Origin: Nitrosomonas ureae
GTDB taxonomy: Bacteria > Pseudomonadota > Gammaproteobacteria > Burkholderiales > Nitrosomonadaceae
Assembly: GCF_900108305.1 (NCBI RefSeq)
Contig: NZ_FNUX01000013.1
Location: 1-64,000 of the forward strand
Length of the DNA stretch: 64,000 bases
Direction of reading: 5' to 3'
In this document: piece by piece, positions 8,238 to 18,239 of the stretch
Numbering within the stretch: the stretch's first letter is position 1
Layout: the number at the start of each line of letters is the position of its first letter
Program-made: the position numbers and the translations under genes
Notes under the pieces: model-generated
The model's database searches: none
What the model was told of the DNA's origin: nothing
Seen by the model: only the letters and a program-made list of their open reading frames with translations

Positions 8238-9587
8238 TCAATACATCTGTCCAACAGCTTCTCCGATTCGGCTGACAGCAATGATGTTGATACCTGCAAT
8301 GGCCTGCTTGGGTTTATTGGCCAATGGAATAATGGCTTGCTTAAAGCCAAGTTTCGCGGCCTCTTTAAGTCGCTCCTGCCCTCGTTGCACCGGACGTATT
8401 TCTCCAGCCAAACCAATCTCACCGATCACAATCATTTTTTCCGCTATCGGTTTATTTCTTAGAGATGAAACCACAGCCAGCATAACTGCAAGATCTGCGC
8501 CTGGTTCAGTAATTTTTACACCCCCCACAGCATTGACAAAAACATCCTGATCATAGCAAGGAATGCCTGCATGTCGATGCAATACCGCCAATAGCATCGC
8601 CAGCCTGTTTTGTTCTAATCCGACACAAAGTCGTCGCGGATTGGGCGAGCGTGCTTCATCGACCAAAGCCTGAATTTCCACCAACAACGGACGCGTGCCT
8701 TCTTGCGTAACCATAATGCATGACCCCGGCACTTGCTTGTCATGATGCGAAAGAAACAATGCCGATGGATTCTTCACTTCACGCAACCCTTTCTCGCTCA
8801 TCGCAAAAACACCTAATTCATTAACCGCGCCAAAACGATTCTTGAATGCGCGAACCATGCGAAAACTGGAATGCATATCACCTTCAAAATACAACACAGT
8901 GTCGACCATATGCTCCAGCACGCGCGGACCGGCCAACGCACCCTCTTTGGTAACATGGCCGACTAAAATAATGCTGGTACCACTCGATTTAGCCAAGCGC
9001 GTTAATTGCGCTGCACATTCACGCACTTGCGCAACCGATCCAGGTGCTGATTGCAACACCTCGGAATAGATAGTTTGAATCGAATCGATTACCGCCACCG
9101 ACGGTTTATGTTCTGCCAGAACAGCCTGGATTTTCTCTAATTGAATTTCTGCATACAACTCGACGGACTGCACATTCAACGCCAATCGTTTAGCACGCAG
9201 CGCCACTTGCTGCGCGGATTCCTCACCGCTTATGTACAATACTGAATGCTGCGCCGACATAAAAGATAATGCTTGCAGCAACAAGGTTGATTTACCGATC
9301 CCCGGATCCCCACCCAGCAACACCACACCGCCATGCACCAATCCACCGCCCAGCACACGATCAAGCTCTTCAATGCCGGTCGGGCAGCGCGCTTCTTCTC
9401 GCGCCTCGATAGTGCTTAAGTTTTGTACCTGACCGATTTCCGATACTGGACTGAAACGCGACACAGCTTTCTCTGCCAGCGTTTCTATCAAAGTGTTCCA
9501 TGCCTGGCAATGCGGACATTGACCTTGCCATTTCAGGGTTTGCCCGCCACACTCAATGCAAGAATAAACGTTTTTTTGTTTGGCCAT
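8238..9587 (-). CDS. radA: DNA repair protein RadA/Sms
   Basis: RadA is a branch-migration ATPase in recombination and repair. It shows an N-terminal zinc finger (CIECGG..CPHC), a RecA-like domain with Walker A GGDPGIGKST and Walker B VAVIDSIQT, and the RadA-specific KNRFG loop. A C-terminal Lon-protease-like domain (EPGADLAVMLAVVSS) follows. From ATG 9587 the protein is 449 residues, the usual family length. The frame runs upstream to 9617, but the start MAKQKNVYSC at 9587 matches the family N-terminus. Confidence 0.95.
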   Translation of the reverse strand: MAKQKNVYSCIECGGQTLKWQGQCPHCQAWNTLIETLAEKAVSRFSPVSEIGQVQNLSTIEAREEARCPTGIEELDRVLGGGLVHGGVVLLGGDPGIGKSTLLLQALSFMSAQHSVLYISGEESAQQVALRAKRLALNVQSVELYAEIQLEKIQAVLAEHKPSVAVIDSIQTIYSEVLQSAPGSVAQVRECAAQLTRLAKSSGTSIILVGHVTKEGALAGPRVLEHMVDTVLYFEGDMHSSFRMVRAFKNRFGAVNELGVFAMSEKGLREVKNPSALFLSHHDKQVPGSCIMVTQEGTRPLLVEIQALVDEARSPNPRRLCVGLEQNRLAMLLAVLHRHAGIPCYDQDVFVNAVGGVKITEPGADLAVMLAVVSSLRNKPIAEKMIVIGEIGLAGEIRPVQRGQERLKEAAKLGFKQAIIPLANKPKQAIAGINIIAVSRIGEAVGQMY

Positions 9588-9637
9588 TAATTCAGAGCAA
9601 TTCGATAATGCTTGCATCTGCTACCGAAAATTGCAAG

Positions 9638-10183
9638 CTAATCATAGACTTCTGCCTTATCGAACGTTGCCCCGCATGCATCTTTTCCGGATAGTACCGG
9701 CGATCCGATAATCGGCCAGTCAATGGCCAGCGTTGGATCGTTCCAAACAATACAACGCTCGTGCTCGGGTGCCCAGTAATCAGTCGTGTTATACAAAAAC
9801 TCGGCGTAATCGGACAGCACAACGAAACCATGCGCGAAGCCAGGCGGAATCCATAATTGATTTTTGTTCTCGGCGCTCAGTATTCCGCCCACCCATTTTC
9901 CAAAAGTCGGTGAAGAGCGACGAATATCTACAGCTATATCAAATACCTCTCCTGCTACCACGCGCGCAAGTTTCCCTTGCGCCTGTTTGATCTGATAATG
10001 CAAGCCACGCAAAACATTGCGCGCAGAGCGCGAATGATTGCTTTGCACAAATTGCACTGATCTTCCAATCACTGATTCAAAACTACGTTGATTAAAGCTC
10101 TCATAGAAAAATCCGCGTTCATCGCCGAAAACTTTGGGTTCGATCAGCAGAACATCCGGAATTGCAAGTGGGGTCGATTTCAT
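9638..10183 (-). CDS. rfbC: dTDP-4-dehydrorhamnose 3,5-epimerase
   Basis: Third enzyme of dTDP-L-rhamnose synthesis, epimerising C3 and C5 of dTDP-4-keto-6-deoxyglucose. Hallmarks are PKVFGDERGFFYESFN near the N-terminus, VLRGLHYQ with the catalytic His, and WIPPGFAHGFVVLSD. The start at 10183 (MKSTPLAIPDV) matches the family; the frame upstream to 10210 overlaps rfbA. It lies 16 bases downstream of rfbA. The intermediate enzymes RfbB and RfbD are not in this window. Confidence 0.95.
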   Translation of the reverse strand: MKSTPLAIPDVLLIEPKVFGDERGFFYESFNQRSFESVIGRSVQFVQSNHSRSARNVLRGLHYQIKQAQGKLARVVAGEVFDIAVDIRRSSPTFGKWVGGILSAENKNQLWIPPGFAHGFVVLSDYAEFLYNTTDYWAPEHERCIVWNDPTLAIDWPIIGSPVLSGKDACGATFDKAEVYD

Positions 10184-10199
10184 CCGATATATACCTAAA

Positions 10200-11132
10200 T
10201 CAAAATTCACGTTTCAATACATGTAACAAGTACTGACCATATCCATTTTTTGCCAGTGGTGTTGCCAGCGCCTCCAGTTGTGCCGCACTAATCCAACCAC
10301 GCAGAAATGCGATTTCCTCCGGACAAGCAATTTTCAATCCCTGCCGGCGTTCGATCGTCGCAACAAATTGACTGGCGTCGAGCAAGGATTCATGCGTACC
10401 GGTATCCAGCCAAGCATAACCGCGCCGCATGATTTCAACGTTAAGCGCGGAATGTTCAAGATAAATACGATTCAAGTCAGTAATTTCCAGCTCGTTGCGG
10501 TTGGAAGGTTTCAGGCTTTTAGCGTAATCAACCACGTGCTGATCATAAAAATAGAGTCCTGTTACCGCATAATTCGATTTGGGGTTCCGAGGCTTTTCCT
10601 CCAAATTCAACACCTTGCCAGTAGCATCAAACTCAACCACACCATATCGATCCGGATCATGCACGTGATAGGCAAAAACACTGGCCCCACTAGTACGCAG
10701 CATCGCGCTCAACAACAAGTCATGAAAATCATGTCCATAAAAAATGTTATCGCCCAATACCAATGCTGAACAATCGTTACCTATGAATGATTCGCCAATC
10801 AGAAAGGCTTGCGCCAGGCCATCGGGTGAAGGTTGTTCAGCATAACTGATACTCAATCCCCATTGATTTCCATCACGCAACAATTGTTGATAATTGACCA
10901 CATCTCGCGGCGTCGAAATTACCAGAATCTCTTGAATACCCGCCAGCATCAACGTACTAAGCGGGTAATAAATCATGGGCTTATCGAACACCGGCAACAA
11001 TTGCTTGGATACCGTCTGCGTGACAGGATAAAGCCGCGTCCCGGAACCACCCGCAAGCACGATACCCTTGCGTCGAGGAACAACCGCACCTGGAAAATAT
11101 CTTGTTTTATCAGAAGTATATAATATTGGCAT
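10200..11132 (-). CDS. rfbA: Glucose-1-phosphate thymidylyltransferase
   Basis: Catalyses glucose-1-phosphate + dTTP to dTDP-glucose, the first step of dTDP-rhamnose synthesis. The nucleotide-binding motif [14 protein letters not shown], the [12 protein letters not shown] segment and [14 protein letters not shown] are clear. An ATG at 11132 preceded by GAGG (6-base spacing) is the only reasonable start. It gives an N-terminal extension of about 20 residues ([15 protein letters not shown]...) before the point where most RfbA proteins begin. The pair rfbA-rfbC is co-oriented and nearly contiguous. Confidence 0.94.
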   Translation of the reverse strand: MPILYTSDKTRYFPGAVVPRRKGIVLAGGSGTRLYPVTQTVSKQLLPVFDKPMIYYPLSTLMLAGIQEILVISTPRDVVNYQQLLRDGNQWGLSISYAEQPSPDGLAQAFLIGESFIGNDCSALVLGDNIFYGHDFHDLLLSAMLRTSGASVFAYHVHDPDRYGVVEFDATGKVLNLEEKPRNPKSNYAVTGLYFYDQHVVDYAKSLKPSNRNELEITDLNRIYLEHSALNVEIMRRGYAWLDTGTHESLLDASQFVATIERRQGLKIACPEEIAFLRGWISAAQLEALATPLAKNGYGQYLLHVLKREF

Positions 11133-11282
11133 TCATAACCTCGTGATGTTCACAAACCTGTTAAAGCTCGTTTCCATCCGGGCCCATTCACTAGAAAGAA
11201 CAGCGATTGTACTATATCCGGCTCATATTCCAGCAAATTACACGACGCAATAATCACTGCATGTTGATGTAGAATTACACTT

Positions 11283-12995
11283 ATGACCCTGCCGCAACTC
11301 TACCTTCGTTTGCTTAAAAAACTTGCACCCTATGGGAAACCACTTTTGTGCATATTATTTGCCATGCTGGGCTTGGCAGCAAGTATGGCTTATCTACCCA
11401 TACTGATTGAACAAATGCTAGTAAACGTATTTGTTCTGAAGGATTTATCGTTGACACAACAGGCATCATTGACAATCATTGCATTATTTGTCGTACGTTG
11501 GATTTTTGGTTACATCAGTATTTACTATGTCAGCACGATCAGCGGCAAACTGGAAACTGATTTGCGCATGGATTTTTTTCACAAACTTGTGTCGCTGCCG
11601 GTGAATTATTACGCTCATCTTAACCACGATAATCAAATCGACACATTGGTATCTCACATCAGCAGAATCACTCAAACCACAGTTCGTCACATTGCCCAGT
11701 TGGGGCAAGATTGTCTTTCTATCATTGGATTATTGATCTGCGCGCTATACCTTAATCAGGAATTCTCGCTGCTATTAGTACTGGTAACACCATTCATCAT
11801 ATTAGTGCACGAAATGATTCGCAGTTATTTCAATAAAACCAATCAACGTAACTCATTAACTTTGAGAGATTTGATCGGGCATATTACGCAGTCAATCAGG
11901 CATTACCGGAAAATCAGGCTGGATGGCGGACAAGCCGACGAAAGCCAACGTCTTGGAAGAATTTCAGAAACGCTGCTTCACACTGAAACGCAATCCGCAA
12001 AAATCGAAGCCGTAGTTATCCCTTCACGTCAGTTAATCACTGCATTGATGCTTATCGCTGTTACTTACATTATGGCATTACAGGCTATGAATGATGCGCT
12101 GAACCTATCCGAAGCAGGTGCACTGATAGCCATTGCATTACTCCTTATTCTCCCGCTTCGGCGTATCGCAGGCATTCCCAGACAACTTGAACATGACCGG
12201 GAAATGATAGAAGCTATTTTTTCGTTTCTGGATCTCGCTCCCGAACAGGATATAGGCACGCTCAGTATTCAGCAGATCCGCGGCAAACTGGTATTTGAGC
12301 AAATACGCCTGAGTGACCCGACCCAAACCAAACCCATTCTGAGCCATATAAACTTAACGATTAAGCCATCAGAAGTCATCGTTATTAAGGGTTATACGGA
12401 AACTGAAAAGAATGTACTCATTGATTTGATACTCCGTTTGCGGCAGCCTTCTTACGGAAGAATATTGCTGGATGAATATCAGATCGATAAAGTATCTACA
12501 AATCAGATATATAGAAATATTTCCCTGGTATCTGCCGATCCCTTCCTACTCGACGAAAGAATTGCCGGCAACATTGCCTACGGCGCAATGCGTTGCGCCA
12601 ATGAAGCAAAAATCACTGCTGCCGCACATGCTTCCCATGCTATGGAATTTATTCGTCGAATGCCTGAAGGCTTACAAACTCGAATTAACCAGAATGGCAA
12701 CGAAATCAGCAAAAAACAATTGATTCAACTCGCCATCGCACGGGCATTTCTAAAAAATGCTCCCCTATTAATTCTGGATGAAGTATTTGCAGCACAAGAA
12801 CCTGATTCCGCAGATCTGCTCTCCGCTTTAGAAAAATTGATACAAAATCGCACTACATTGATTTTTAATCAACAAGTTCCACAATTAAAAAAGATTGATC
12901 GAATTGTAGTTCTGGAAAATGGATGCATTACAGAAAACTTGAAAACCATGAACCATTCTCAGTTAAGGCAAGAAAACCGGACTATCAATCATTAA
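11283..12995 (+). CDS. ABC exporter-like protein with degenerate nucleotide-binding domain
   Basis: MsbA-like half-transporter architecture: six-helix ABC transmembrane domain (about residues 15-300), then an NBD (about 330-565). The NBD is eroded at almost every catalytic element. Walker A reads G370-Y-T-E-T-E-K376-N, with the Lys kept but the Gly and Ser/Thr lost. The Q-loop Gln is Ala418, the signature LSGGQ is ISKKQ (475-479), and the switch His is Gln530. Walker B (LLILDE, 495-500) survives. The frame is intact over 570 codons, so this is not a simple pseudogene; it may act without efficient ATP hydrolysis or pair with an active partner. Its neighbours are polysaccharide genes, transcribed divergently from rfbA. 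Confidence 0.8.
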   Translation: MTLPQLYLRLLKKLAPYGKPLLCILFAMLGLAASMAYLPILIEQMLVNVFVLKDLSLTQQASLTIIALFVVRWIFGYISIYYVSTISGKLETDLRMDFFHKLVSLPVNYYAHLNHDNQIDTLVSHISRITQTTVRHIAQLGQDCLSIIGLLICALYLNQEFSLLLVLVTPFIILVHEMIRSYFNKTNQRNSLTLRDLIGHITQSIRHYRKIRLDGGQADESQRLGRISETLLHTETQSAKIEAVVIPSRQLITALMLIAVTYIMALQAMNDALNLSEAGALIAIALLLILPLRRIAGIPRQLEHDREMIEAIFSFLDLAPEQDIGTLSIQQIRGKLVFEQIRLSDPTQTKPILSHINLTIKPSEVIVIKGYTETEKNVLIDLILRLRQPSYGRILLDEYQIDKVSTNQIYRNISLVSADPFLLDERIAGNIAYGAMRCANEAKITAAAHASHAMEFIRRMPEGLQTRINQNGNEISKKQLIQLAIARAFLKNAPLLILDEVFAAQEPDSADLLSALEKLIQNRTTLIFNQQVPQLKKIDRIVVLENGCITENLKTMNHSQLRQENRTINH

Positions 12996-13042
12996 CATCC
13001 ATCTTTCAGAAATCTTTATGGCGAATAGAAATCTTTAACCAC

Positions 13043-14932
13043 TCAAAGCCCCACTTCCTTATGAGTGTATTCGGGCACCCACTTAATCAGCTCAACACGG
13101 ACTTCCTGATCGCTTAGTACGGTCACTTTATCCAACCAGGCCGCCAACTCCGACAACCACTGTTCATCAACCTGACATGCCTGCGCAATACGTAATTTCT
13201 GATGGGGTGTCGGAAGCGTACTCTCACTCGTCGCCAGCAATTCCTCATGTATCTTTTCACCCGGGCGCAATCCCGTAAATTCAATACGAATATCACCTTC
13301 CGCCAAACCGGATAAATGGATCAGATCATTGGCCAGATCAACGATTCTGACGGGATCCCCCATATCCAGCACAAAAATTTCACCGCCGCCTTGCGTACCA
13401 CCCATCAGCCCGGCTTGTAAAACCAGTTGCGCAGCTTCCGGAATGGACATGAAGTAACGCGTCATGTCTGGATGGGTGATGGTAATCGGACCGCCTTTGG
13501 CAATCTGTTCACGGAATTTTGGAATGACACTGCCGGTACTGCCCAGCACATTGCCAAACCGCACCATTACAAAACAGGTTTGACGCGCTGGGTGATCTCG
13601 ATCAGCATTGACATGCTTTGAAATTGATTGTTGTAAAGCCTGGCAAACCATTTCTGCCAAACGCTTGCTGGCGCCCATGACGCTCACTGGATTAACCGCC
13701 TTGTCGGTGGAAATCAAAACAAATTTATCTACCGCAAAATTAATCGCTACCTGGGCCAGCACATAAGTACCCAGCACATTATTTAAAATAGCCTGGCATG
13801 CATTTTCTTGCTCCATCAGCGGCACATGCTTGTACGCAGCCGCATGAAAAACCGCGGTAGGATGAAATTGCGTAAATAATTGTGTCATCCGGGCGCGATC
13901 CTTGATATCGCCAATTACAAACGACATATTCATCGCTGGATAACGCGCCAAAAACTCTTCCTGAATGGTGTAGAGCGAAAACTCACTTAACTCAACGAAA
14001 ACAATACGCTTTGGTTCATATGAGACGAGCTGGCGACATAACTCCGAACCAATCGAACCGCCGGCCCCTGTCACCAGAATCACCTTCCCCGTCAGCAAAT
14101 CATGCAAACCATCGTCATCCAAAACCACAGGTGCTCTACCCAGCAAATCATCCAGCTGGATTTCACGAATTTGTGACACTGTCGTCTTGCCGCTGATCAG
14201 ATCAGCATAGGATGGCACTGTCATCGCTTTCACACCGATTTCCGAACACATTTCCAAAGCCTGACGGTGTATTCGCCGAGAAACGGATGGTATGGCGATA
14301 ATCACATGCCCGACATTCAGTTTCTGCACCCATTGCGGCAATTCTCTGATTGTTCCGCGCACACGCACGCCTTGCAAACGCGTGCCTAATTTTCTGGGAT
14401 CATCATCCAGCATGCCTACCACATGCCACTCACGGCTTCCGGTTAAAGCTTTCACCAGATTCACAGCCGTGCTGCCAGCGCCCAGAATCAATACCAGCTT
14501 CGCTTCATAACTTTCCAGACTGTACAGGCGGCGTTCTTTCCATGCGCGATATATCAAGCGGCTGCCACCCATGATCAACAGCAATAACAATGGAGCCAGC
14601 ATGATTACCGCACCGGGCACATTCCGCAACAGACCAAATAGCCACAACATCAAGGTTACCGCTACCGAACCCACAGCCACCGCAACAACGATTCTTTTTA
14701 AATCCGGCAAACTGGCATAGCGCCACAACCCCCGATAAAGCCCAAACCACAAAAAAGCCCCGCCTTGGATCAGCACGATCCAGGGCAATGTCTGCAATAA
14801 AAATATGACTGACACTTCCGGGATTTCAAAATTGAAACGGCATAGATAAGCCAGCCACCAAGCTACCGCGACGGCAATAAAGTCATGAGTAAAAGCGATA
14901 AAAGTACGAATCCCGTATCGGTTGGCAAACAT
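13043..14932 (-). CDS. Polysaccharide nucleotide-sugar dehydratase, WbpM/CapD/FlaA1 family
   Basis: A 629-residue membrane-anchored enzyme. Four N-terminal transmembrane segments (first about 130 residues) and a CoA-binding-like Rossmann region (VLILGAGSTAVNLVKAL) precede the catalytic SDR domain (VTGAGGSIGSELCRQL). The active-site region VSTDKAVNPVSVMGASKR has Met in place of the usual Tyr, as is normal for UDP-GlcNAc 4,6-dehydratases of this family. It probably makes a UDP-4-keto-6-deoxy sugar for O-antigen or capsule. It is co-oriented with and 5 bases downstream of the glycosyl-1-phosphate transferase gene, consistent with a two-gene operon like wbpL-wbpM. Confidence 0.92.
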   Translation of the reverse strand: MFANRYGIRTFIAFTHDFIAVAVAWWLAYLCRFNFEIPEVSVIFLLQTLPWIVLIQGGAFLWFGLYRGLWRYASLPDLKRIVVAVAVGSVAVTLMLWLFGLLRNVPGAVIMLAPLLLLLIMGGSRLIYRAWKERRLYSLESYEAKLVLILGAGSTAVNLVKALTGSREWHVVGMLDDDPRKLGTRLQGVRVRGTIRELPQWVQKLNVGHVIIAIPSVSRRIHRQALEMCSEIGVKAMTVPSYADLISGKTTVSQIREIQLDDLLGRAPVVLDDDGLHDLLTGKVILVTGAGGSIGSELCRQLVSYEPKRIVFVELSEFSLYTIQEEFLARYPAMNMSFVIGDIKDRARMTQLFTQFHPTAVFHAAAYKHVPLMEQENACQAILNNVLGTYVLAQVAINFAVDKFVLISTDKAVNPVSVMGASKRLAEMVCQALQQSISKHVNADRDHPARQTCFVMVRFGNVLGSTGSVIPKFREQIAKGGPITITHPDMTRYFMSIPEAAQLVLQAGLMGGTQGGGEIFVLDMGDPVRIVDLANDLIHLSGLAEGDIRIEFTGLRPGEKIHEELLATSESTLPTPHQKLRIAQACQVDEQWLSELAAWLDKVTVLSDQEVRVELIKWVPEYTHKEVGL

Positions 14933-14937
14933 ATCCC

Positions 14938-15933
14938 TTATCCTCGACCGGGGGGAGTCTTCTGACTCCGATCAGAAATAATCATTAATACCAGATATGC
15001 ACATCCCCAAACCGCCACAATCCGGATCTGCAACACGACATCTTGCGCATTGACCCATACCGCACTTGCGCCTGTTGCCAGCATCAACCCATAAGCTACG
15101 AGCGCAGTACCCCGATGACCCAGGCCGCTTTGTACCATACGCTGATAATAGTGCTCACGATGCGCCTGCCAGATTCTTTTTCCTTGAAATAATCGCTTCA
15201 TCAGTGTTACGGTTGCATCCGCGATAAAAGGCGAGAAAATGAGTACCGGCACCCACAGTGACCACAGATGATCAAGCCATCCCAACACGCCTATCACCAC
15301 CGCCAGATATCCAAGCGGGATCGATCCCACATCTCCCATAAAAATACGCGCCGGATGAAAATTATGTATTAGAAAAGCCAGCGCCGCCGCAGCCAGGGAA
15401 AAATTTATCGCAGCAAAATCATTATTGCCTGCCGCATATGCAAGCCAACCGTAGATTCCGAACCCAATCACCGTCATTCCGCCCGCCAGGCCATCAGAGC
15501 CATCCATGAAATTATAAAGATTCGACATCCAGATAACCGTCATAGCCGCGAAAATCACAAGCCCCCAACCATACGCATCCGATAAAAATGCAATGGAAAA
15601 GCTAATGGCAACCGCTGCGTGAACCATCAATCGACACCACACCGGAACTCGCCGCACATCATCGGCCAATGATATTACCATCAACAACCCTATACCCATC
15701 AATATCGAATCAGGTATCGCAACCGAGAAACACAACCAGGATACGATCACTCCGAAAAACAAACCCAAACCACCAATGCGTGAAACGGGTGTCAAATGAA
15801 GCGAACGTTCATTGGGTTGATCCAGAACCCAGTCCGCTTTTATCTTAATCAACCATAAAATGGAGAAGAATGATAACAAAAACGATAATAGCGGCACTGT
15901 CACGGCTATCGATAAAGAAAAATCCAAAACCAT
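14938..15933 (-). CDS. WecA/WbpL-type undecaprenyl-phosphate glycosyl-1-phosphate transferase
   Basis: Polytopic membrane enzyme of the MraY/WecA family (glycosyltransferase family 4), with about ten hydrophobic segments. Signature elements are the cytoplasmic loop NLYNFMDGSDGLAGG (Mg/UDP site), the FMGDVGSIPLGY loop, and HREHYYQRM. It transfers a sugar-1-phosphate to undecaprenyl phosphate to start polysaccharide repeat-unit assembly. It is followed after 5 bases by the WbpM-like dehydratase gene, which likely supplies its substrate. Confidence 0.9.
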   Translation of the reverse strand: MVLDFSLSIAVTVPLLSFLLSFFSILWLIKIKADWVLDQPNERSLHLTPVSRIGGLGLFFGVIVSWLCFSVAIPDSILMGIGLLMVISLADDVRRVPVWCRLMVHAAVAISFSIAFLSDAYGWGLVIFAAMTVIWMSNLYNFMDGSDGLAGGMTVIGFGIYGWLAYAAGNNDFAAINFSLAAAALAFLIHNFHPARIFMGDVGSIPLGYLAVVIGVLGWLDHLWSLWVPVLIFSPFIADATVTLMKRLFQGKRIWQAHREHYYQRMVQSGLGHRGTALVAYGLMLATGASAVWVNAQDVVLQIRIVAVWGCAYLVLMIISDRSQKTPPGRG

Positions 15934-16024
15934 ATTACCGGATTACAAAAAATGAACCACTTCCCCATCGCATACGACAAGAAAGTGGCTTCAAATTGTC
16001 CTTTTGCAACTAACTGATATAGTC

Positions 16025-17242
16025 TTAGAACATAGGATTTGTGGCATATCTCTTATGTGCTGCAGCTGCAGCCGCACCGCGCTCTACTTTCAATCCCATA
16101 TCGGATAAAATGGTTTCCAGCGCATTCAGGCAGAAAATCACGTTATCCACCCGGCAGGATGTACCCATCAATCCAAAACGCCACACTTTTCCGGCAAAAT
16201 CACCCAATCCGGCGCCAATTTCAAGGCTATATTCAGCCAACAGACGGCGACGCACCTCTTTTTCATCGACACCGGCCGGCACAAAAACGGAATTCAATTG
16301 CGGCAGGCGATAGGGCTCTGCAACCACATAATTCATACCCAATGTCGCAAAACCGTCTTTTAATGCTTCATAATTATAACGATGACGCGCCCAGGAATGT
16401 TCCAGACCTTCTTCCGCCAGCATCAGCAGGGACTCATGTAATGCATACAATGCATTGGTCGGCGCGGTATGATGATAAGTACGCGCAGCCGATCCCCAGT
16501 AATTCAACAGCAGGCTGATGTCCATGAACCAGCTATGCACCTTGGTCTTGCGATTCTTAACCAGGTCGGTCACACGTTCGGAAAAACTTACCGGCGACAA
16601 ACCGGGAGGGCAGGATAAACACTTCTGGCTACCGGAATAGATCGCATCAATTCCCCACTCGTCAACCTTGATCGGCGTTCCACCCAGCGATGTAACCGTA
16701 TCGACAATGGTCATGCAATCATGCTTTCGTGCGACCTCGCACAGCGTTTTGGCATCCGATGAAGCGCCGGTTGAGGTTTCAGCATGCACAAACGCAATAA
16801 TCCTGGTATCGGGATTTTTTTTCAACGCATCTTCAACTTTCTGTGGATCGACCGGTTCTCCCCACTTGTCATTGACCGTGACGGCAACGCCACCATGACG
16901 CTCAACGTTCTCGACCATACGACCGCCAAAAACTCCGTTGCTGCAGACGATTACCTTATCACCCGGCTCGATCATATTGACAAAACACATCTCCATGCCC
17001 ACCGATCCGGGCCCCGAAACCGGGAAAGTCATGCGATTCTTGGTTTGGAAGGCATAGCGCATCAGGCTCTTGATTTCTTCCATCATTTCGGTAAAAACGG
17101 GATCGAGGTGCCCCAAAGTCGGGCGCGCCATGGCATTCAACACACGCGGATGCGTATCCGATGGCCCGGGTCCCATTAAAACCCGCTGCGGTGGATAAAA
17201 AACTTTAACTTCTTTTTCGGGACGAAAATCTTCGGTATTCAT
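16025..17242 (-). CDS. Serine-glyoxylate / alanine-glyoxylate aminotransferase
   Basis: Class V aminotransferase of 405 residues. VLMGPGPSDTHPRVL and GHLDPVF near the N-terminus, VSGPGSVGMEM, and SGSQKCLSCPPG with the PLP lysine identify the serine-glyoxylate aminotransferase group. It transfers an amino group to glyoxylate, giving glycine; the donor could be serine or alanine. I chose ATG 17242, preceded by AGGA. The upstream 29 codons of open frame (to 17329) are hydrophobic and unlike the family N-terminus. A short poly-Ala stretch (GAAAAAAH) near the C-terminus is unusual but in frame. Confidence 0.9.
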   Translation of the reverse strand: MNTEDFRPEKEVKVFYPPQRVLMGPGPSDTHPRVLNAMARPTLGHLDPVFTEMMEEIKSLMRYAFQTKNRMTFPVSGPGSVGMEMCFVNMIEPGDKVIVCSNGVFGGRMVENVERHGGVAVTVNDKWGEPVDPQKVEDALKKNPDTRIIAFVHAETSTGASSDAKTLCEVARKHDCMTIVDTVTSLGGTPIKVDEWGIDAIYSGSQKCLSCPPGLSPVSFSERVTDLVKNRKTKVHSWFMDISLLLNYWGSAARTYHHTAPTNALYALHESLLMLAEEGLEHSWARHRYNYEALKDGFATLGMNYVVAEPYRLPQLNSVFVPAGVDEKEVRRRLLAEYSLEIGAGLGDFAGKVWRFGLMGTSCRVDNVIFCLNALETILSDMGLKVERGAAAAAAHKRYATNPMF

Positions 17243-17649
17243 GAACAATCCTAAGTAAATAATAGAGTCTGATTTATTTTTGTAAAAAATTAATTTTAAC
17301 AAGTGAAACGAGAGTTTACTATAAACCAAGGTATGCTCAATAAATTATCCTTATGGATAAGCCAGGAATTTTTCATAACGATATGAAACATCTAGTTATT
17401 GTCCGCAGAGTGCACAGAACTCCTTTCAACCTTCCCTGAACAAGGTATGCAGAAAACCGCACCTCCGCGCTCTTCCGTAAGTAAAACAAAAACAAGAAAT
17501 GCCAACTCAAAAAGACAGTCGAGCATGGATTGAAAGTTAAATCTTTCGTTCATGTGTACAATACAAAATAGTATCTGATACCATTCAATTTTCTCGTCCA
17601 CTTACCCTTCTCAACGCATCGGGAACTATAGAATCGGTTAAAAACTACT
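17243..17649. other. Intergenic region between sga-type gene and lipoprotein gene
   Basis: About 400 bases of divergent intergenic DNA. A 69-codon minus-strand frame at 17392-17601 has no recognisable features and I do not call it. Promoters for both divergent genes must lie here, but none is clear enough to mark. Confidence 0.5.
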
Positions 17650-18186
17650 ATGCGCTTTTCTGCAAAAAAACGATTGATGTTTCTGTTATGCGCGTTTTTG
17701 TTACCCGCTTGCATGACAGCGCCCGCGCGGGAAGAATTGCTTAGTCAGAAAGTGATTTATAACCGCAGCAGCGATAAAAATTATCTGAAAATTGTGGAAT
17801 GCCTGGAAAGCGATGATGGATTTCACCTGCCGAAATGGCGCCGTCATACCTGGCGTGATATCACCACATACTTTATCTATCATGAATCGCTGCAAGTCCA
17901 CGGATATCCGCAAATGCACGATGAAGCCGCAAAAACATATTACATTACCGAGATTCATGACCCGAAGTACTCCGGGAAAATCAATGAAACGATCACCCAT
18001 GGCAATGGAAATTGGATCATGATCATCAAAGATGCCAGCAATCCGCAGCACACCCAATCCGAAATCGAAATCCGCAGCAATCAAAACCTGCTGAGCGATT
18101 ATCCACCGGCCGCCTATGCACCGGATCCAAACGCTTCGCTATCCCAGCGCTTATACAAAGTGGAAGAAATTGATCATTGCTTCTAA
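17650..18186 (+). CDS. Putative lipoprotein of unknown function
   Basis: A 178-residue protein starting MRFSAKKRLMFLLCAFLLPAC. A positively charged n-region, a hydrophobic core and a lipobox LPAC with Cys21 indicate a lipoprotein. The mature part is rich in His, Tyr and charged residues (FHLPKWRRHTWRDITTYF, YYITEIHDPKYSG) and ends in a Cys. I do not recognise the family. It is followed 53 bases later by an acyltransferase gene in the same direction. Confidence 0.6.
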   Translation: MRFSAKKRLMFLLCAFLLPACMTAPAREELLSQKVIYNRSSDKNYLKIVECLESDDGFHLPKWRRHTWRDITTYFIYHESLQVHGYPQMHDEAAKTYYITEIHDPKYSGKINETITHGNGNWIMIIKDASNPQHTQSEIEIRSNQNLLSDYPPAAYAPDPNASLSQRLYKVEEIDHCF

Positions 18187-18239
18187 TTCCAGATTTGTGT
18201 TTGGTTTGTTAACCAACCGGTAACATAAACCGAAAATTC

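Noticed and set aside
17392-17601. 69-codon minus-strand frame between sga-type gene and lipoprotein
   Set aside because: No start signal and no family resemblance.
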